The notes under the pieces were generated by a model. That model saw nothing but the letters and a program-made list of their open reading frames with translations. It was not told the origin of the DNA and made no database searches. Below are positions 1-5,921 of a stretch of DNA of 5,921 nucleotides, in pieces. Source of the DNA: Alphaproteobacteria bacterium UBA3439 (lineage in GTDB: Bacteria; Pseudomonadota; Alphaproteobacteria; Puniceispirillales; Puniceispirillaceae); NCBI GenBank assembly GCA_002378605.1, contig DFSK01000002.1, positions 6,350-12,270 of the forward strand, written 5' to 3'. The position numbers and the translations under genes were made by a program. The stretch's first letter is position 1. Every line of letters starts with the position of its first letter.

Positions 1-666
1 ATCATCAACCTTGGCAAGCTGGCGTAATTTGGTGGCGGCCTGATCTTGGCTAAGCGTTGTGAATCGCCGCCCCTCGACCGGAATCGCCGCCAAACCAGCA
101 GGCATGCCATCACCGCAATCCAGAACGCCAGCGCGCGCCGCATAGCCGAAAACCGACCCTATTGGCAGTTTGAATTGATGTTCGACGGTTTGCATTTCAA
201 CAAAATCATAGGCAACACCAATGCCTTCGGTTCGATGCATCTGGATCAATTGATCATCATCAAGCCACGCGACATTCAGCTGCACAACAGTGCCAGATGA
301 CGGAAAGGCAGTGCAAGGCACGGCCGCGTAATAGCCCAAAAGCGCCGCATGGACGATATCACAATCATGCAATCTCGCTGGCGTTACCGGAACAGTGGCA
401 GCCATGCCAAATTTACGAAGCAATTGCACCGGCGCCCGATTTGACCCAACCGATAAAACCGCCGTCCGTCCCGCCAGAATACCATCTTTGCGATCATGGC
501 TGACTTGGGATTCGTCAAGATGGAACAAATCTCCATTTGACAGAATAAAACCGCCCGATGGGGCGTGATAGGGATATTTGCGGGCGCGATCAATTTCACT
601 GATTGGCGCAAGATAGGAGGTAGAATCGGCAATTTTCAAAAGATCATCGCCACCATTTAAACGCAT
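1..666 (-). CDS. GGCT-fold-like conserved hypothetical protein (3' end outside window)
   Basis: This reading frame has no stop from the ATG at 664-666 down to base 1, giving 222 codons; the C-terminus lies beyond the window. The ATG is the only usual start after the argC stop, which is in the same frame, and an AAGG ribosome site lies 9 nt before it. Residues 69-82 form a strand-loop-helix with VGSN at 73-76, like the YGSN glycine loop that opens gamma-glutamylcyclotransferase (GGCT) folds. A proline-glycine strand segment follows (about 116-135), then a QLIQMHRTEG stretch at 138-148. E147 lies about 72 residues after the loop, where GGCT enzymes carry their catalytic glutamate. Unusually, about 65 residues precede the loop, the usual Tyr is Val73, and sequence continues past residue 170. 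The fold assignment is inferred from motif spacing and the substrate is unknown. It probably shares a transcript with argC, 75 bp upstream. Confidence 0.72.
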   Translation of the reverse strand, partial: MRLNGGDDLLKIADSTSYLAPISEIDRARKYPYHAPSGGFILSNGDLFHLDESQVSHDRKDGILAGRTAVLSVGSNRAPVQLLRKFGMAATVPVTPARLHDCDIVHAALLGYYAAVPCTAFPSSGTVVQLNVAWLDDDQLIQMHRTEGIGVAYDFVEMQTVEHQFKLPIGSVFGYAARAGVLDCGDGMPAGLAAIPVEGRRFTTLSQDQAATKLRQLAKVDD

Positions 667-741
667 TTTGATTCGCCTTACCCCAAAATAACGGAACAGC
701 GGCCACGCGAACGCCAGCCTAGCCTGATCGCCCGCAGCTGG
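667..741 (-). other. argC to GGCT-like gene spacer
   Basis: These 75 bp separate the argC stop from the downstream start on the same strand. The spacer stays open in the downstream gene's frame but holds no ATG, GTG or TTG in that frame, so it does not extend that protein. I see no hairpin with a T-run, so readthrough from argC is likely. The ribosome site AAGG (complement of 676-679) lies at the end. A GANTC site, the CcrM methylation target in alphaproteobacteria, sits at 670-674 between that site and the start codon. Confidence 0.5.
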
Positions 742-1683
742 TTAACTAAGCCCGAAATGATCTTCAAGGCCAAGGGCAATATTCATATTTTGCACCGCAG
801 CACCAGATGCGCCTTTGCCAAGATTATCCAGCCGTGCAGTTAACCAGAACCGTTGTTCAGCGGCATCACTAAACACGAATAATTCCATATCATTGCGCCC
901 AGCAAGTGCATCGGCGGCGAGCATTGGCGGCACATCAGCATGATTCGCAGCAGGCGCACCCATGCGTACCAAAGCCGAATCACGATACCAATCGGCAAGA
1001 CAGTCATAAATCATTGCTGCATTGGCAGATCCTTCGATCTGATCAGCATGAAGCGGCATATGAACAAGCATTCCAGCATAGAAATCGCCAACTGACGGCA
1101 TGAAAATAGGCGGCGTTTTCAAGCCTGAATAAAGCGTCATTTCGCCAAGATGCTTATGTTGTAAATTTGTACCATAGCTAAAGGCCGGATGAAGATCACC
1201 AGCATCATGCCGTGCAATCATCGCCTTGCCACCGCCACTATAACCGCTAACCGCTGGCGTACAGATAAGCGCTGTATCGGCCAATAGCCCGCTGGCAATC
1301 AATGGCCGTGCCAAGGCCAAAAAACCAGTTGGATAACAGCCCGGATTGGTGATGAATTTGCCATTGGCAATGGCATCACGCTGGCCAGGCTGTAATTCGG
1401 CAAAGCCGTAAACCCAATCAGGGTCAATCCGGTGCGCCGATGATGCGTCAATCAGCCGTGTTTGCGACGCTTGCGCCAGACGTACTGCCTCGATAGCGGC
1501 ATCATCGGGAAGGCACAGAATGGTCACATCACTTGCCGCCATCATGTCGGCGCGCGCCGCTGCGTTTTTGCGTTCGGCCTCATCAACCCGCAATATTTGG
1601 ACATGCGGATGCGCTTGCAGACGTTCCGCGACTTTCAGGCCGGTTGTTCCCGCCTCACCATCGATAAAGACTTTAAATTCCAT
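742..1683 (-). CDS. argC: N-acetyl-gamma-glutamyl-phosphate reductase, type 2
   Basis: This cytoplasmic enzyme performs the third step of arginine synthesis, the NADPH-dependent reduction of N-acetylglutamyl-5-phosphate to the semialdehyde. The 313-residue protein matches the short type 2 ArgC family found in many proteobacteria. Visible marks are the N-terminal nucleotide-binding strand and loop VFIDGEAGTTG (5-15), the catalytic-cysteine motif NPGCYPTG with Cys116, a SGYSGGGK loop (146-153), the substrate-domain segment MLVHMPLH (205-212), and the C-terminal GKGASGAAVQNMNIALGL (289-306). The last of these is typical of the family and packs against the cofactor. No key residue is missing. The ATG at 1683 is the only usual start after the upstream in-frame stop, but its nearest AGG is 14 nt away. 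The gene is divergent from pmbA and is followed 75 bp later by the GGCT-like gene on the same strand. The other arg genes are not in the window. Confidence 0.96.
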   Translation of the reverse strand: MEFKVFIDGEAGTTGLKVAERLQAHPHVQILRVDEAERKNAAARADMMAASDVTILCLPDDAAIEAVRLAQASQTRLIDASSAHRIDPDWVYGFAELQPGQRDAIANGKFITNPGCYPTGFLALARPLIASGLLADTALICTPAVSGYSGGGKAMIARHDAGDLHPAFSYGTNLQHKHLGEMTLYSGLKTPPIFMPSVGDFYAGMLVHMPLHADQIEGSANAAMIYDCLADWYRDSALVRMGAPAANHADVPPMLAADALAGRNDMELFVFSDAAEQRFWLTARLDNLGKGASGAAVQNMNIALGLEDHFGLS

Positions 1684-1758
1684 GACGCATTCATAAACCT
1701 AATCAACCAGTACGACAAGCGGTTGAATTATGTGGTGGCGCAGGGTATCAGATAATAT
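1684..1758. promoter_or_regulatory. Divergent argC/pmbA promoter region
   Basis: These 75 bp lie between two divergent starts and must hold, or be flanked by, both promoters. For argC, the minus strand offers TTGTCG (complement of 1713-1718), a 17 bp spacer, then TATGAA (complement of 1690-1695). Each hexamer matches the sigma-70 consensus at only four of six positions. For pmbA, TTGAAT at 1723-1728 is the only -35-like hexamer, and the AT-rich GATAATAT at 1751-1758 abuts the start codon, too far away (22 bp) to pair with it. Both genes have poor ribosome sites. Transcripts would therefore have very short leaders, or true promoters lie inside the opposing genes. No arginine-repressor palindrome is evident. 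Confidence 0.35.
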
Positions 1759-3096
1759 ATGGACACAAATCATCAAACCCTTATCGCCCAATTGCTTGAC
1801 GCCGCCCAAACTGCGGGGGCCGATGGCGCCGACGCAATGCTGGCCCGCGGTCAAAGCAATAATATCAGCCTGCGGCTTGGCAAGGTCGAAGCCAGCGAAC
1901 GATCCGAAGATTTTGATATCGGATTGCGCGTCTTTATCGGCCAGCGAACCGCATCAATCTCGACAAGCCAGCTTGATCCGGAAAATATCAAAAATCTGGC
2001 TGAACGCGCTGTTGCGATGGCCAAGCTGGCACCCGAGGATCCTTATGTCCGGCTTGCCACCGATGCCGAAATCGCCAAAACCATCCCCGATCTGGATATG
2101 TTTGACGAAACCATGCCCGAAAGCGAACGCCTGCGGGAAAGAGCCGCACGCGCCGAAGATGCCGCCTTGTCACATAAAGGCATCAAAACATCTGATGGTG
2201 CCGATGCAGGCCACAGCATTGTCGATGTTCTGATTGGCACATCAAATGGCTTTCTTGCCGGTTACAAACGGTCATCGCATGGCGTATCAACCGTGGTCAT
2301 TGCCGAACAAGACGGGCATATGGAACGCGACTATGATTATAGCGCGGCCGTATATGAAAGTGATTTGCAGCCGGCCGAAGAAGTTGGGAATAATGCAGCC
2401 AGCCGAACATTGGCAAGACTTGGCGCCCAAAAACCCAAAACCGGCAAATTTCCGGTGATCTATGACCGGCGTGTCGCGGCATCGCTTGTTGGCACAATGG
2501 CCGGCGCAATCAATGGCGCGGCGATTTCGCGCGGCACAAGCTTTTTAAAAGACAGCCTTGGCAAACAAGTCACCAGCAAAGGCCTTTGTTTTGTCGATGA
2601 TCCGCTGCGGTCGCGCGGGCTTGGCTCGCGCCTGTTTGATGGTGAAGGGCTGGCGGTTCAGCGGCGGGTCATGGTCGATGATGGTATATTAACCGGCTGG
2701 TTCCTTGACCTTGCTTCGGCGGCCAAGCTGGAGATGACACCAACCGGCAATGCGCGGCGCGGCCTTGGCAGCGCCCCATCACCTGGCGCCAGTAATTTTT
2801 ATATCGAAAATTCGACCATTAGCCGTGATGCGCTGATTGCCGAGATCGACGAAGGCTTTTTGATTACCGAAATGATTGGCAGCTCGGTTGATATGATCAC
2901 TGGTGATTACAGCCGTGGTGCCGGTGGGTTTTGGATTTCCAAAGGCCAGATCACCCATCCGATTACCGAAGCCACGATTGCGGGTAATTTGGCCGAAATG
3001 TTTCTGCAGATGACAGCAGCGAATGATATCGATCTTCGTGACAGCGTCGCATCGCCATCACTTCGACTTGACAGCATGATGGTTGCCGGATCATGA
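1759..3096 (+). CDS. pmbA: TldE/PmbA-type subunit of the TldD/E metalloprotease
   Basis: PmbA (TldE) is the non-catalytic partner of TldD; the pair forms a cytoplasmic zinc protease known for trimming leader peptides of modified peptides such as microcin B17 and for degrading CcdA. The 445-residue length is normal. The C-terminal half carries the family's hallmarks: a glycine-rich GLGSRLFDGEG region (287-297), TGDYSRGAGGFW (381-392), and a TIAGN segment (406-410), closely like the E. coli protein. There is no HExxxH zinc motif, as expected for the E rather than the D subunit, so a tldD gene should lie elsewhere in the genome. The ATG at 1759 gives the usual N-terminus, although the nearest purine-rich AGGG is 13 nt away. 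The stop overlaps the start of the phosphatase gene in ATGA, suggesting translational coupling. In many alphaproteobacteria pmbA neighbours lipid A/Kdo genes, as it appears to here. Confidence 0.95.
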   Translation: MDTNHQTLIAQLLDAAQTAGADGADAMLARGQSNNISLRLGKVEASERSEDFDIGLRVFIGQRTASISTSQLDPENIKNLAERAVAMAKLAPEDPYVRLATDAEIAKTIPDLDMFDETMPESERLRERAARAEDAALSHKGIKTSDGADAGHSIVDVLIGTSNGFLAGYKRSSHGVSTVVIAEQDGHMERDYDYSAAVYESDLQPAEEVGNNAASRTLARLGAQKPKTGKFPVIYDRRVAASLVGTMAGAINGAAISRGTSFLKDSLGKQVTSKGLCFVDDPLRSRGLGSRLFDGEGLAVQRRVMVDDGILTGWFLDLASAAKLEMTPTGNARRGLGSAPSPGASNFYIENSTISRDALIAEIDEGFLITEMIGSSVDMITGDYSRGAGGFWISKGQITHPITEATIAGNLAEMFLQMTAANDIDLRDSVASPSLRLDSMMVAGS

Positions 3097-3752
3097 AATG
3101 GACCGCCCCGCCCGGAAAACGGCGCGGGGTCGCCGATTGGCTAGACCTAATCTTCAAGGATCATGGCTTCTTGCGTCTTTTTTGGCATAACCAGCATCTT
3201 GTTAGCGACGATCTATGGCGAAGCAATCAACCCGGGCCATCGCGCATTGGGGCATTGGGTCAAAACGGCATCAAAACCATCATTAATTTACGCGGGCCGC
3301 GCCAAGATGGCGGCTGGCAGCTTGAAGCTGAGGCCTGTGCCAAGGCTGGCATCACCCTTCTTGATTTTACCGCACGATCACGCGCCGCGCCGTCAAAAGA
3401 GATGCTGTATGAAGCGCGTGACCTTTTTGCCGCGATAAAAACACCAGCATTGATGCATTGCAAATCGGGCGCCGATCGCGCTGGACTAATGTCGGCACTC
3501 TATCTGTTGATTGCCAAAAAACAGCCCGCGCGCGTTGCAATGGGCCAGCTTGCATGGAAATATGGCCATGTCAAAGCGGCAAAGACGGGCCTTCTTGATG
3601 CGTTTTTTGCCGCCTATATCCCCTATGAAGACCAAGGCATGGCCTTTTTCGATTGGGTTGAGACCATTTATGATCCAGATGCGTTAGCGGCTAACTTTAT
3701 GGCACAAGGCTGGGCTGTCAGGCTTACCGACAGCATTCTTCGCCGCGAATAG
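3093..3752 (+). CDS. Dual-specificity/tyrosine phosphatase-like protein
   Basis: This 219-residue protein has the Cys-dependent phosphatase loop HCKSGADR at 122-129 (HCxxGxxR), giving nucleophile Cys123 and phosphate-binding Arg129. Asp91, 32 residues before the cysteine, is well placed to be the general acid, but this is inferred. The N-terminal part (about 18-68: a WLDLIFKDHGFLRLFW helix, then LWRSNQP and TIINLRG) is the arrangement seen in alphaproteobacterial proteins named tyrosine phosphatase or fused DSP-PTPase/NAD kinase-like. There is no signal peptide or clear membrane helix, so it is probably cytoplasmic. Its ATG overlaps the pmbA stop by four bases (ATGA) and lacks a strong ribosome site, so it is probably made by reinitiation. 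The substrate is unknown: it could be a phosphoprotein, phosphoinositol-like compound or phosphorylated sugar. The lipid A-like neighbours make an envelope-linked role possible but unproven. Confidence 0.88.
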   Translation: MKWTAPPGKRRGVADWLDLIFKDHGFLRLFWHNQHLVSDDLWRSNQPGPSRIGALGQNGIKTIINLRGPRQDGGWQLEAEACAKAGITLLDFTARSRAAPSKEMLYEARDLFAAIKTPALMHCKSGADRAGLMSALYLLIAKKQPARVAMGQLAWKYGHVKAAKTGLLDAFFAAYIPYEDQGMAFFDWVETIYDPDALAANFMAQGWAVRLTDSILRRE

Positions 3753-3786
3753 TCCCATCTAACGGCGGCAATCTAACGGCACCATT
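3753..3786. repeat. Convergent spacer with a 10 bp direct repeat
   Basis: The 34 bp between the phosphatase stop and the exporter stop contain ATCTAACGGC twice, at 3757-3766 and 3771-3780, with a 14 bp period. The repeat units are exact and the intervening bases are GGCA. It may be a small duplication or a binding or termination element; nothing else is visible. Confidence 0.6.
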
Positions 3787-3800
3787 TTAGCCGGTTTTTT
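3777..3800 (+). terminator. Weak intrinsic terminator candidate for pmbA-phosphatase
   Basis: CGGC at 3777-3780 can pair with GCCG at 3790-3793 over a 9-base loop, and six T residues follow at 3795-3800. The four-pair stem is short, and the T-run lies inside the 3' end of the convergent exporter gene. Position and T-run fit a terminator; stability does not argue strongly for it. No comparable T-tract is seen for the opposite strand. Confidence 0.25.
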
Positions 3801-5562
3801 CATCATCAAAAAACTGCAATTGGCACAGCCTTGCATAGAGGCCATTTTTGGCAATCAACGTGTCATGCGTTCCCTGTTCGGTAATGCGCCCTGATTCCAT
3901 CACCAAAATCAAATCGGCATTGCGCACTGTTGCCAACCGATGGGCCACAACAAGCGTCGTACGTCCGGCCTGTAATGTTTGAAGGGCGGTTTGAACCTGT
4001 TGTTCTGATTCGGCGTCAAGCGCAGCGGTGGCCTCATCAAGCAGCAGAATAGGCGCATCTTTCAACATCGCCCGGGCAATGGCAATGCGCTGGCGTTGCC
4101 CGCCTGAAAGCCGGTTTCCCATCGCACCAACCATCGTGTCATAGCCATCTGGAAGCGCACGGATAAAATCATCGGCCGCCGCATCACGCGCCGCTGCCTC
4201 GATGTCTTCGCGGCTGGCATCCTCTCGACCAAAGCCAATATTGGCCGCAATCGTATCGTCGAATAATACCGATTCCTGACTAACCAACGATACGGCGCGG
4301 CGAAGGCTGGCAATCTGCACGTCACTGATTGGCTGGCCATCAATGCTGATCACGCCGCTGCTTGCCTCAAAAAAGCGCGGAAGCAGGTTTATCACCGTGG
4401 TTTTGCCAGCGCCACTTGGGCCAACCAAGGCGATTGTCTGTCCGGCACTGGCGGTAAAACTGATCCCTGCAAGCGCTGTTGCGCCGCCATCACCATAGGC
4501 AAATCCAACATTATCATAGGCAATCTGCCCCTGTTTGACCGCCAGCATCGGCGCATTTTGCCGATCGGTGATCATGCGCGGCGTATCCAAAAGCGCCAAA
4601 ATACGCTCACAGGCAGCAAGCCCTTCTTGGGTGACCGCATTCAAGGTGCCAATGGCCCGCACCGGCTGCACCAGCAAAATAAGCGTTGTGATAAAGGCAA
4701 TCACATCACCAACCTGCATGTCGCCATTGGCAACACGCCAACTGGCCAGCGCAACAACACCGCCAACAGCAATACCGCCAACCACTTCCAAGATTGGATC
4801 AATCTTGGCGCGGCCGGTCAATAGCCCAACAAGCCGTCCATATAGCCCATCAAAAGCCTGATGTGTGCGCAATGTCTCAGCATCTTCACGCTGATAGGCC
4901 TTGACCATACGCGCCCCTTGCAAAGTTTCAGCAAGAAGCGCAGTCACACTTTCCATATGGGTTTGCAAATTTCCCGACGCTTTGCGCTGGCGGTTGCCAA
5001 TCTTGATGATTGGCCCCATGGCCAGCGGATATACGCCAATCACGACAAGCGCCATCAGCCAATCAAGCCAGATCATCGCGCCAATCAAAACGACAATGGT
5101 CAGACTATCACGAACCAGATTATTGGCCAATCTGACCAACGCTTCACGAACCAGATTCAAATCATTCATGATGCGTGACATGAACACACCTGCCGGTTCA
5201 CGGCTAATGGTTTGAAGATCGGCCTCAATCAGGGTTTTTGCCATGTCTTTTTGCAAATCGGTACTGACCCGAAGCGCCAATGCATTCACCATGACCGTTT
5301 GCGCAAATAAGGCAGTGCCTTTGACAAGCGCAAACAGAATGATAACCGGCGGCGCCAGCCAGATGATTTCATCCGCCCGGCCCTCGGCAAGTCCATTGAA
5401 AATATATTTTGTTAAAAGCGGATAGGCTGACGCGCTTGCCGCCACGATAATCATAAGCAAAAATGCCGTGATAAGACGTGGCACATAGCCAGCAATCCAG
5501 CCTCGCCAAATCCGTCTTATGATGTCACGATTGACCTGTTTTGGGCGTTTCGTTTCGGTCAA
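3787..5562 (-). CDS. msbA: MsbA-like lipid A/multidrug ABC exporter (fused permease-ATPase)
   Basis: This 591-residue half-transporter has the usual exporter order: six membrane helices (about 29-50, 66-90, 152-168, 169-187, 258-275, 286-302) then an ATPase domain. The ATPase has Walker A GPSGAGKT (381-388), Q-loop Gln429, signature LSGGQ (485-489), Walker B ILLLDE (505-510, catalytic Glu510), D-loop ALDA (514-517) and H-loop His541, so it should hydrolyse ATP as a homodimer. The ATPase domain and its YARLCQLQF end resemble E. coli MsbA, which flips lipid A-core across the inner membrane. A multidrug or other lipid exporter is the alternative. The start is TTG at 5560-5562: there is no ATG or GTG between it and the upstream stop, the next in-frame Met is residue 37 inside helix 1, and AGGA sits 8 nt upstream. 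It is convergent with the phosphatase gene and divergent from the DUF374-like gene. Confidence 0.9.
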   Translation of the reverse strand: MTETKRPKQVNRDIIRRIWRGWIAGYVPRLITAFLLMIIVAASASAYPLLTKYIFNGLAEGRADEIIWLAPPVIILFALVKGTALFAQTVMVNALALRVSTDLQKDMAKTLIEADLQTISREPAGVFMSRIMNDLNLVREALVRLANNLVRDSLTIVVLIGAMIWLDWLMALVVIGVYPLAMGPIIKIGNRQRKASGNLQTHMESVTALLAETLQGARMVKAYQREDAETLRTHQAFDGLYGRLVGLLTGRAKIDPILEVVGGIAVGGVVALASWRVANGDMQVGDVIAFITTLILLVQPVRAIGTLNAVTQEGLAACERILALLDTPRMITDRQNAPMLAVKQGQIAYDNVGFAYGDGGATALAGISFTASAGQTIALVGPSGAGKTTVINLLPRFFEASSGVISIDGQPISDVQIASLRRAVSLVSQESVLFDDTIAANIGFGREDASREDIEAAARDAAADDFIRALPDGYDTMVGAMGNRLSGGQRQRIAIARAMLKDAPILLLDEATAALDAESEQQVQTALQTLQAGRTTLVVAHRLATVRNADLILVMESGRITEQGTHDTLIAKNGLYARLCQLQFFDDEKTG

Positions 5563-5840
5563 GCCGACAATCCTATCAAAAAAGAGCCGATATCAATTTC
5601 AATGACTAATGCCCATTTGCATAAAGCCATGACGGCGACGCGGCAACTTCACCGCTGTCCGACTGTAGCAATTTGCCGTCCAATCCAAAAGCATTGATCG
5701 CAATTTGGCTGGCATATTTGCAAAAAAGCGCGCCAATGCATAATTGATCTGCTATTTTTGTATCTCCCCATTCCGCAATCGCCTTCTTACATGCTAGGGT
5801 TTGGGCGCAGATGATTTAACTCCAAAGCAGTTTCGGGCGC
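5563..5840. promoter_or_regulatory. Divergent region between the exporter and the DUF374-like gene
   Basis: These 278 bp separate two divergent starts. On the minus strand, AGGA just before the exporter's TTG is a good ribosome site, and TTGATA (complement of 5590-5595) is a -35-like hexamer, but no well-spaced -10 follows. On the plus strand, TTTGCA at 5717-5722 and CATAAT at 5739-5744, 16 bp apart, are a possible sigma-70 pair with a leader of about 90 nt. The ATG at 5811 opens only a two-codon frame. No tRNA or riboswitch was recognised. A 69-codon minus-strand frame inside is described separately. Confidence 0.35.
5606..5815 (-). other. Startless 69-codon open frame, possible gene remnant
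   Basis: Between a TAA (complement of 5816-5818) and a TAG (complement of 5606-5608) the minus strand is open for 69 codons, with a protein-like composition. It includes EWGDT near residue 16, an IGAL stretch mid-way, and LDGKLLQSDSGEVAAS towards the end. This recalls the C-terminus of inositol-monophosphatase/CysQ proteins, where an EWDT-like motif is followed by a helix and a DLDGKPL-like strand. There is no ATG or GTG in frame; the first TTG leaves about 24 codons. The metal-binding WD pair is broken by a glycine. It may be a decayed gene end or chance, since an open frame of this length is not rare. Confidence 0.2.
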
Positions 5841-5921
5841 ATGATAAAAAAATTGATACGATCGCCATTTGGCAATGCCCTTGTTGGCTGGACAATTGGC
5901 AGCATCATCGCGCTTTTGATG
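5841..5921 (+). CDS. Probable DUF374 lysophospholipid acyltransferase-like protein (5' fragment)
   Basis: The first 27 codons are present, from the ATG at 5841 in frame to the window's right edge; the rest lies outside. The start is the only one possible after an in-frame TAA at 5817-5819, and only a weak GGG precedes it. The residues read MIKKLIRSPF followed by a hydrophobic run (about 13-27, ALVGWTIGSIIALLM). This basic-then-hydrophobic opening is typical of DUF374 proteins, which are often encoded beside waaA and lpxK in alphaproteobacteria. The name is an inference from a short fragment and the MsbA-like neighbour; any inner-membrane protein with an N-terminal anchor would look similar. 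Confidence 0.5.
   Translation, partial: MIKKLIRSPFGNALVGWTIGSIIALLM

Noticed and set aside
46..503. Two plus-strand open frames of 84 and 68 codons
   Set aside because: They lie antisense to the 222-codon minus-strand gene, whose frame has family-like motifs and a good ribosome site; their peptides look unlike known proteins.
384..632. An 82-codon minus-strand frame
   Set aside because: It is a shifted-frame shadow of the GGCT-like gene on the same strand.
1730..2233. A 167-codon plus-strand frame with an ATG before pmbA
   Set aside because: It overlaps pmbA in another frame; its proline-, lysine- and tryptophan-rich peptide is an out-of-frame reading of the clear PmbA sequence.
3714..3734. 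Six-pair hairpin GCTGTC / GACAGC near the end of the phosphatase gene
   Set aside because: It lies inside the coding sequence with no T-run after it, so there is no reason to call it a terminator.
3794..3814. Inverted repeat GTTTTTT / AAAAAAC with a 7-base loop
   Set aside because: It arises from the exporter's last codons (Phe-Phe-Asp-Asp-Glu-Lys-Thr) and is nearly all A-T, so it is a poor terminator by itself.
4535..5215. Several plus-strand frames of 88-108 codons
   Set aside because: All are antisense to the membrane domain and linker of the ABC exporter, where the absence of stops is a side effect of its codons.
5602..5697. A 31-codon plus-strand ORF
   Set aside because: It has no ribosome site and a composition rich in His, Arg and Cys; it lies antisense to the possible remnant frame.
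5667..5789. A 40-codon minus-strand ORF beginning GAATGGGG, with AAGAAGG about 10 nt upstream
   Set aside because: The ribosome-like site is tempting, but the peptide is unusually rich in Trp, Cys and Gln and resembles nothing known.

Overview
The window looks like chromosomal DNA from an alphaproteobacterium of roughly 50% GC. The evidence is the type 2 (short) ArgC, the PmbA/TldE protein followed by an alphaproteobacterial-style dual-specificity/tyrosine phosphatase, and an MsbA-like exporter divergent from a gene whose first residues resemble DUF374 (a lysophospholipid acyltransferase-like family often next to waaA and lpxK). A marine SAR116-like lineage would fit the base composition and gene style, but that is a guess. 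I see no mobile element, tRNA, rRNA or CRISPR array.

Layout, left to right. (1) 1-666, minus: the N-terminal 222 codons of a gene that leaves the window at base 1. It looks like a gamma-glutamylcyclotransferase (GGCT)-fold protein. (2) 742-1683, minus: argC, complete, transcribed towards gene 1 and probably cotranscribed with it. (3) 1684-1758: a 75 bp divergent promoter region. (4) 1759-3096, plus: pmbA/tldE, overlapping by 4 bp (ATGA) with (5) 3093-3752, plus: a Cys-based phosphatase with an intact HCxxGxxR loop. (6) 3753-3786: a short convergent gap with a 10 bp direct repeat and a weak terminator-like hairpin. (7) 3787-5562, minus: a full-length MsbA-type ABC exporter that starts at TTG. 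(8) 5563-5840: a 278 bp divergent region without a convincing gene, though it holds a 69-codon startless open frame faintly like the end of an inositol-monophosphatase protein. (9) 5841 to the right edge, plus: the first 27 codons of a probable DUF374-type membrane-associated protein.

How the parts relate. The left pair concerns glutamate-derived metabolism: ArgC works in arginine synthesis, and the GGCT-like protein may act on gamma-glutamyl compounds. The right half resembles the known alphaproteobacterial neighbourhood in which pmbA sits beside lipid A/Kdo genes. There the exporter would flip lipid A-core across the inner membrane, and the DUF374 gene would lead into the Kdo/lipid A operon beyond the window. 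The phosphatase is the least explained member. No plainly new multi-gene system is visible. The most interesting items are the GGCT-like protein with its N-terminal extension, the phosphatase coupled to pmbA, and the possible gene remnant upstream of the exporter.
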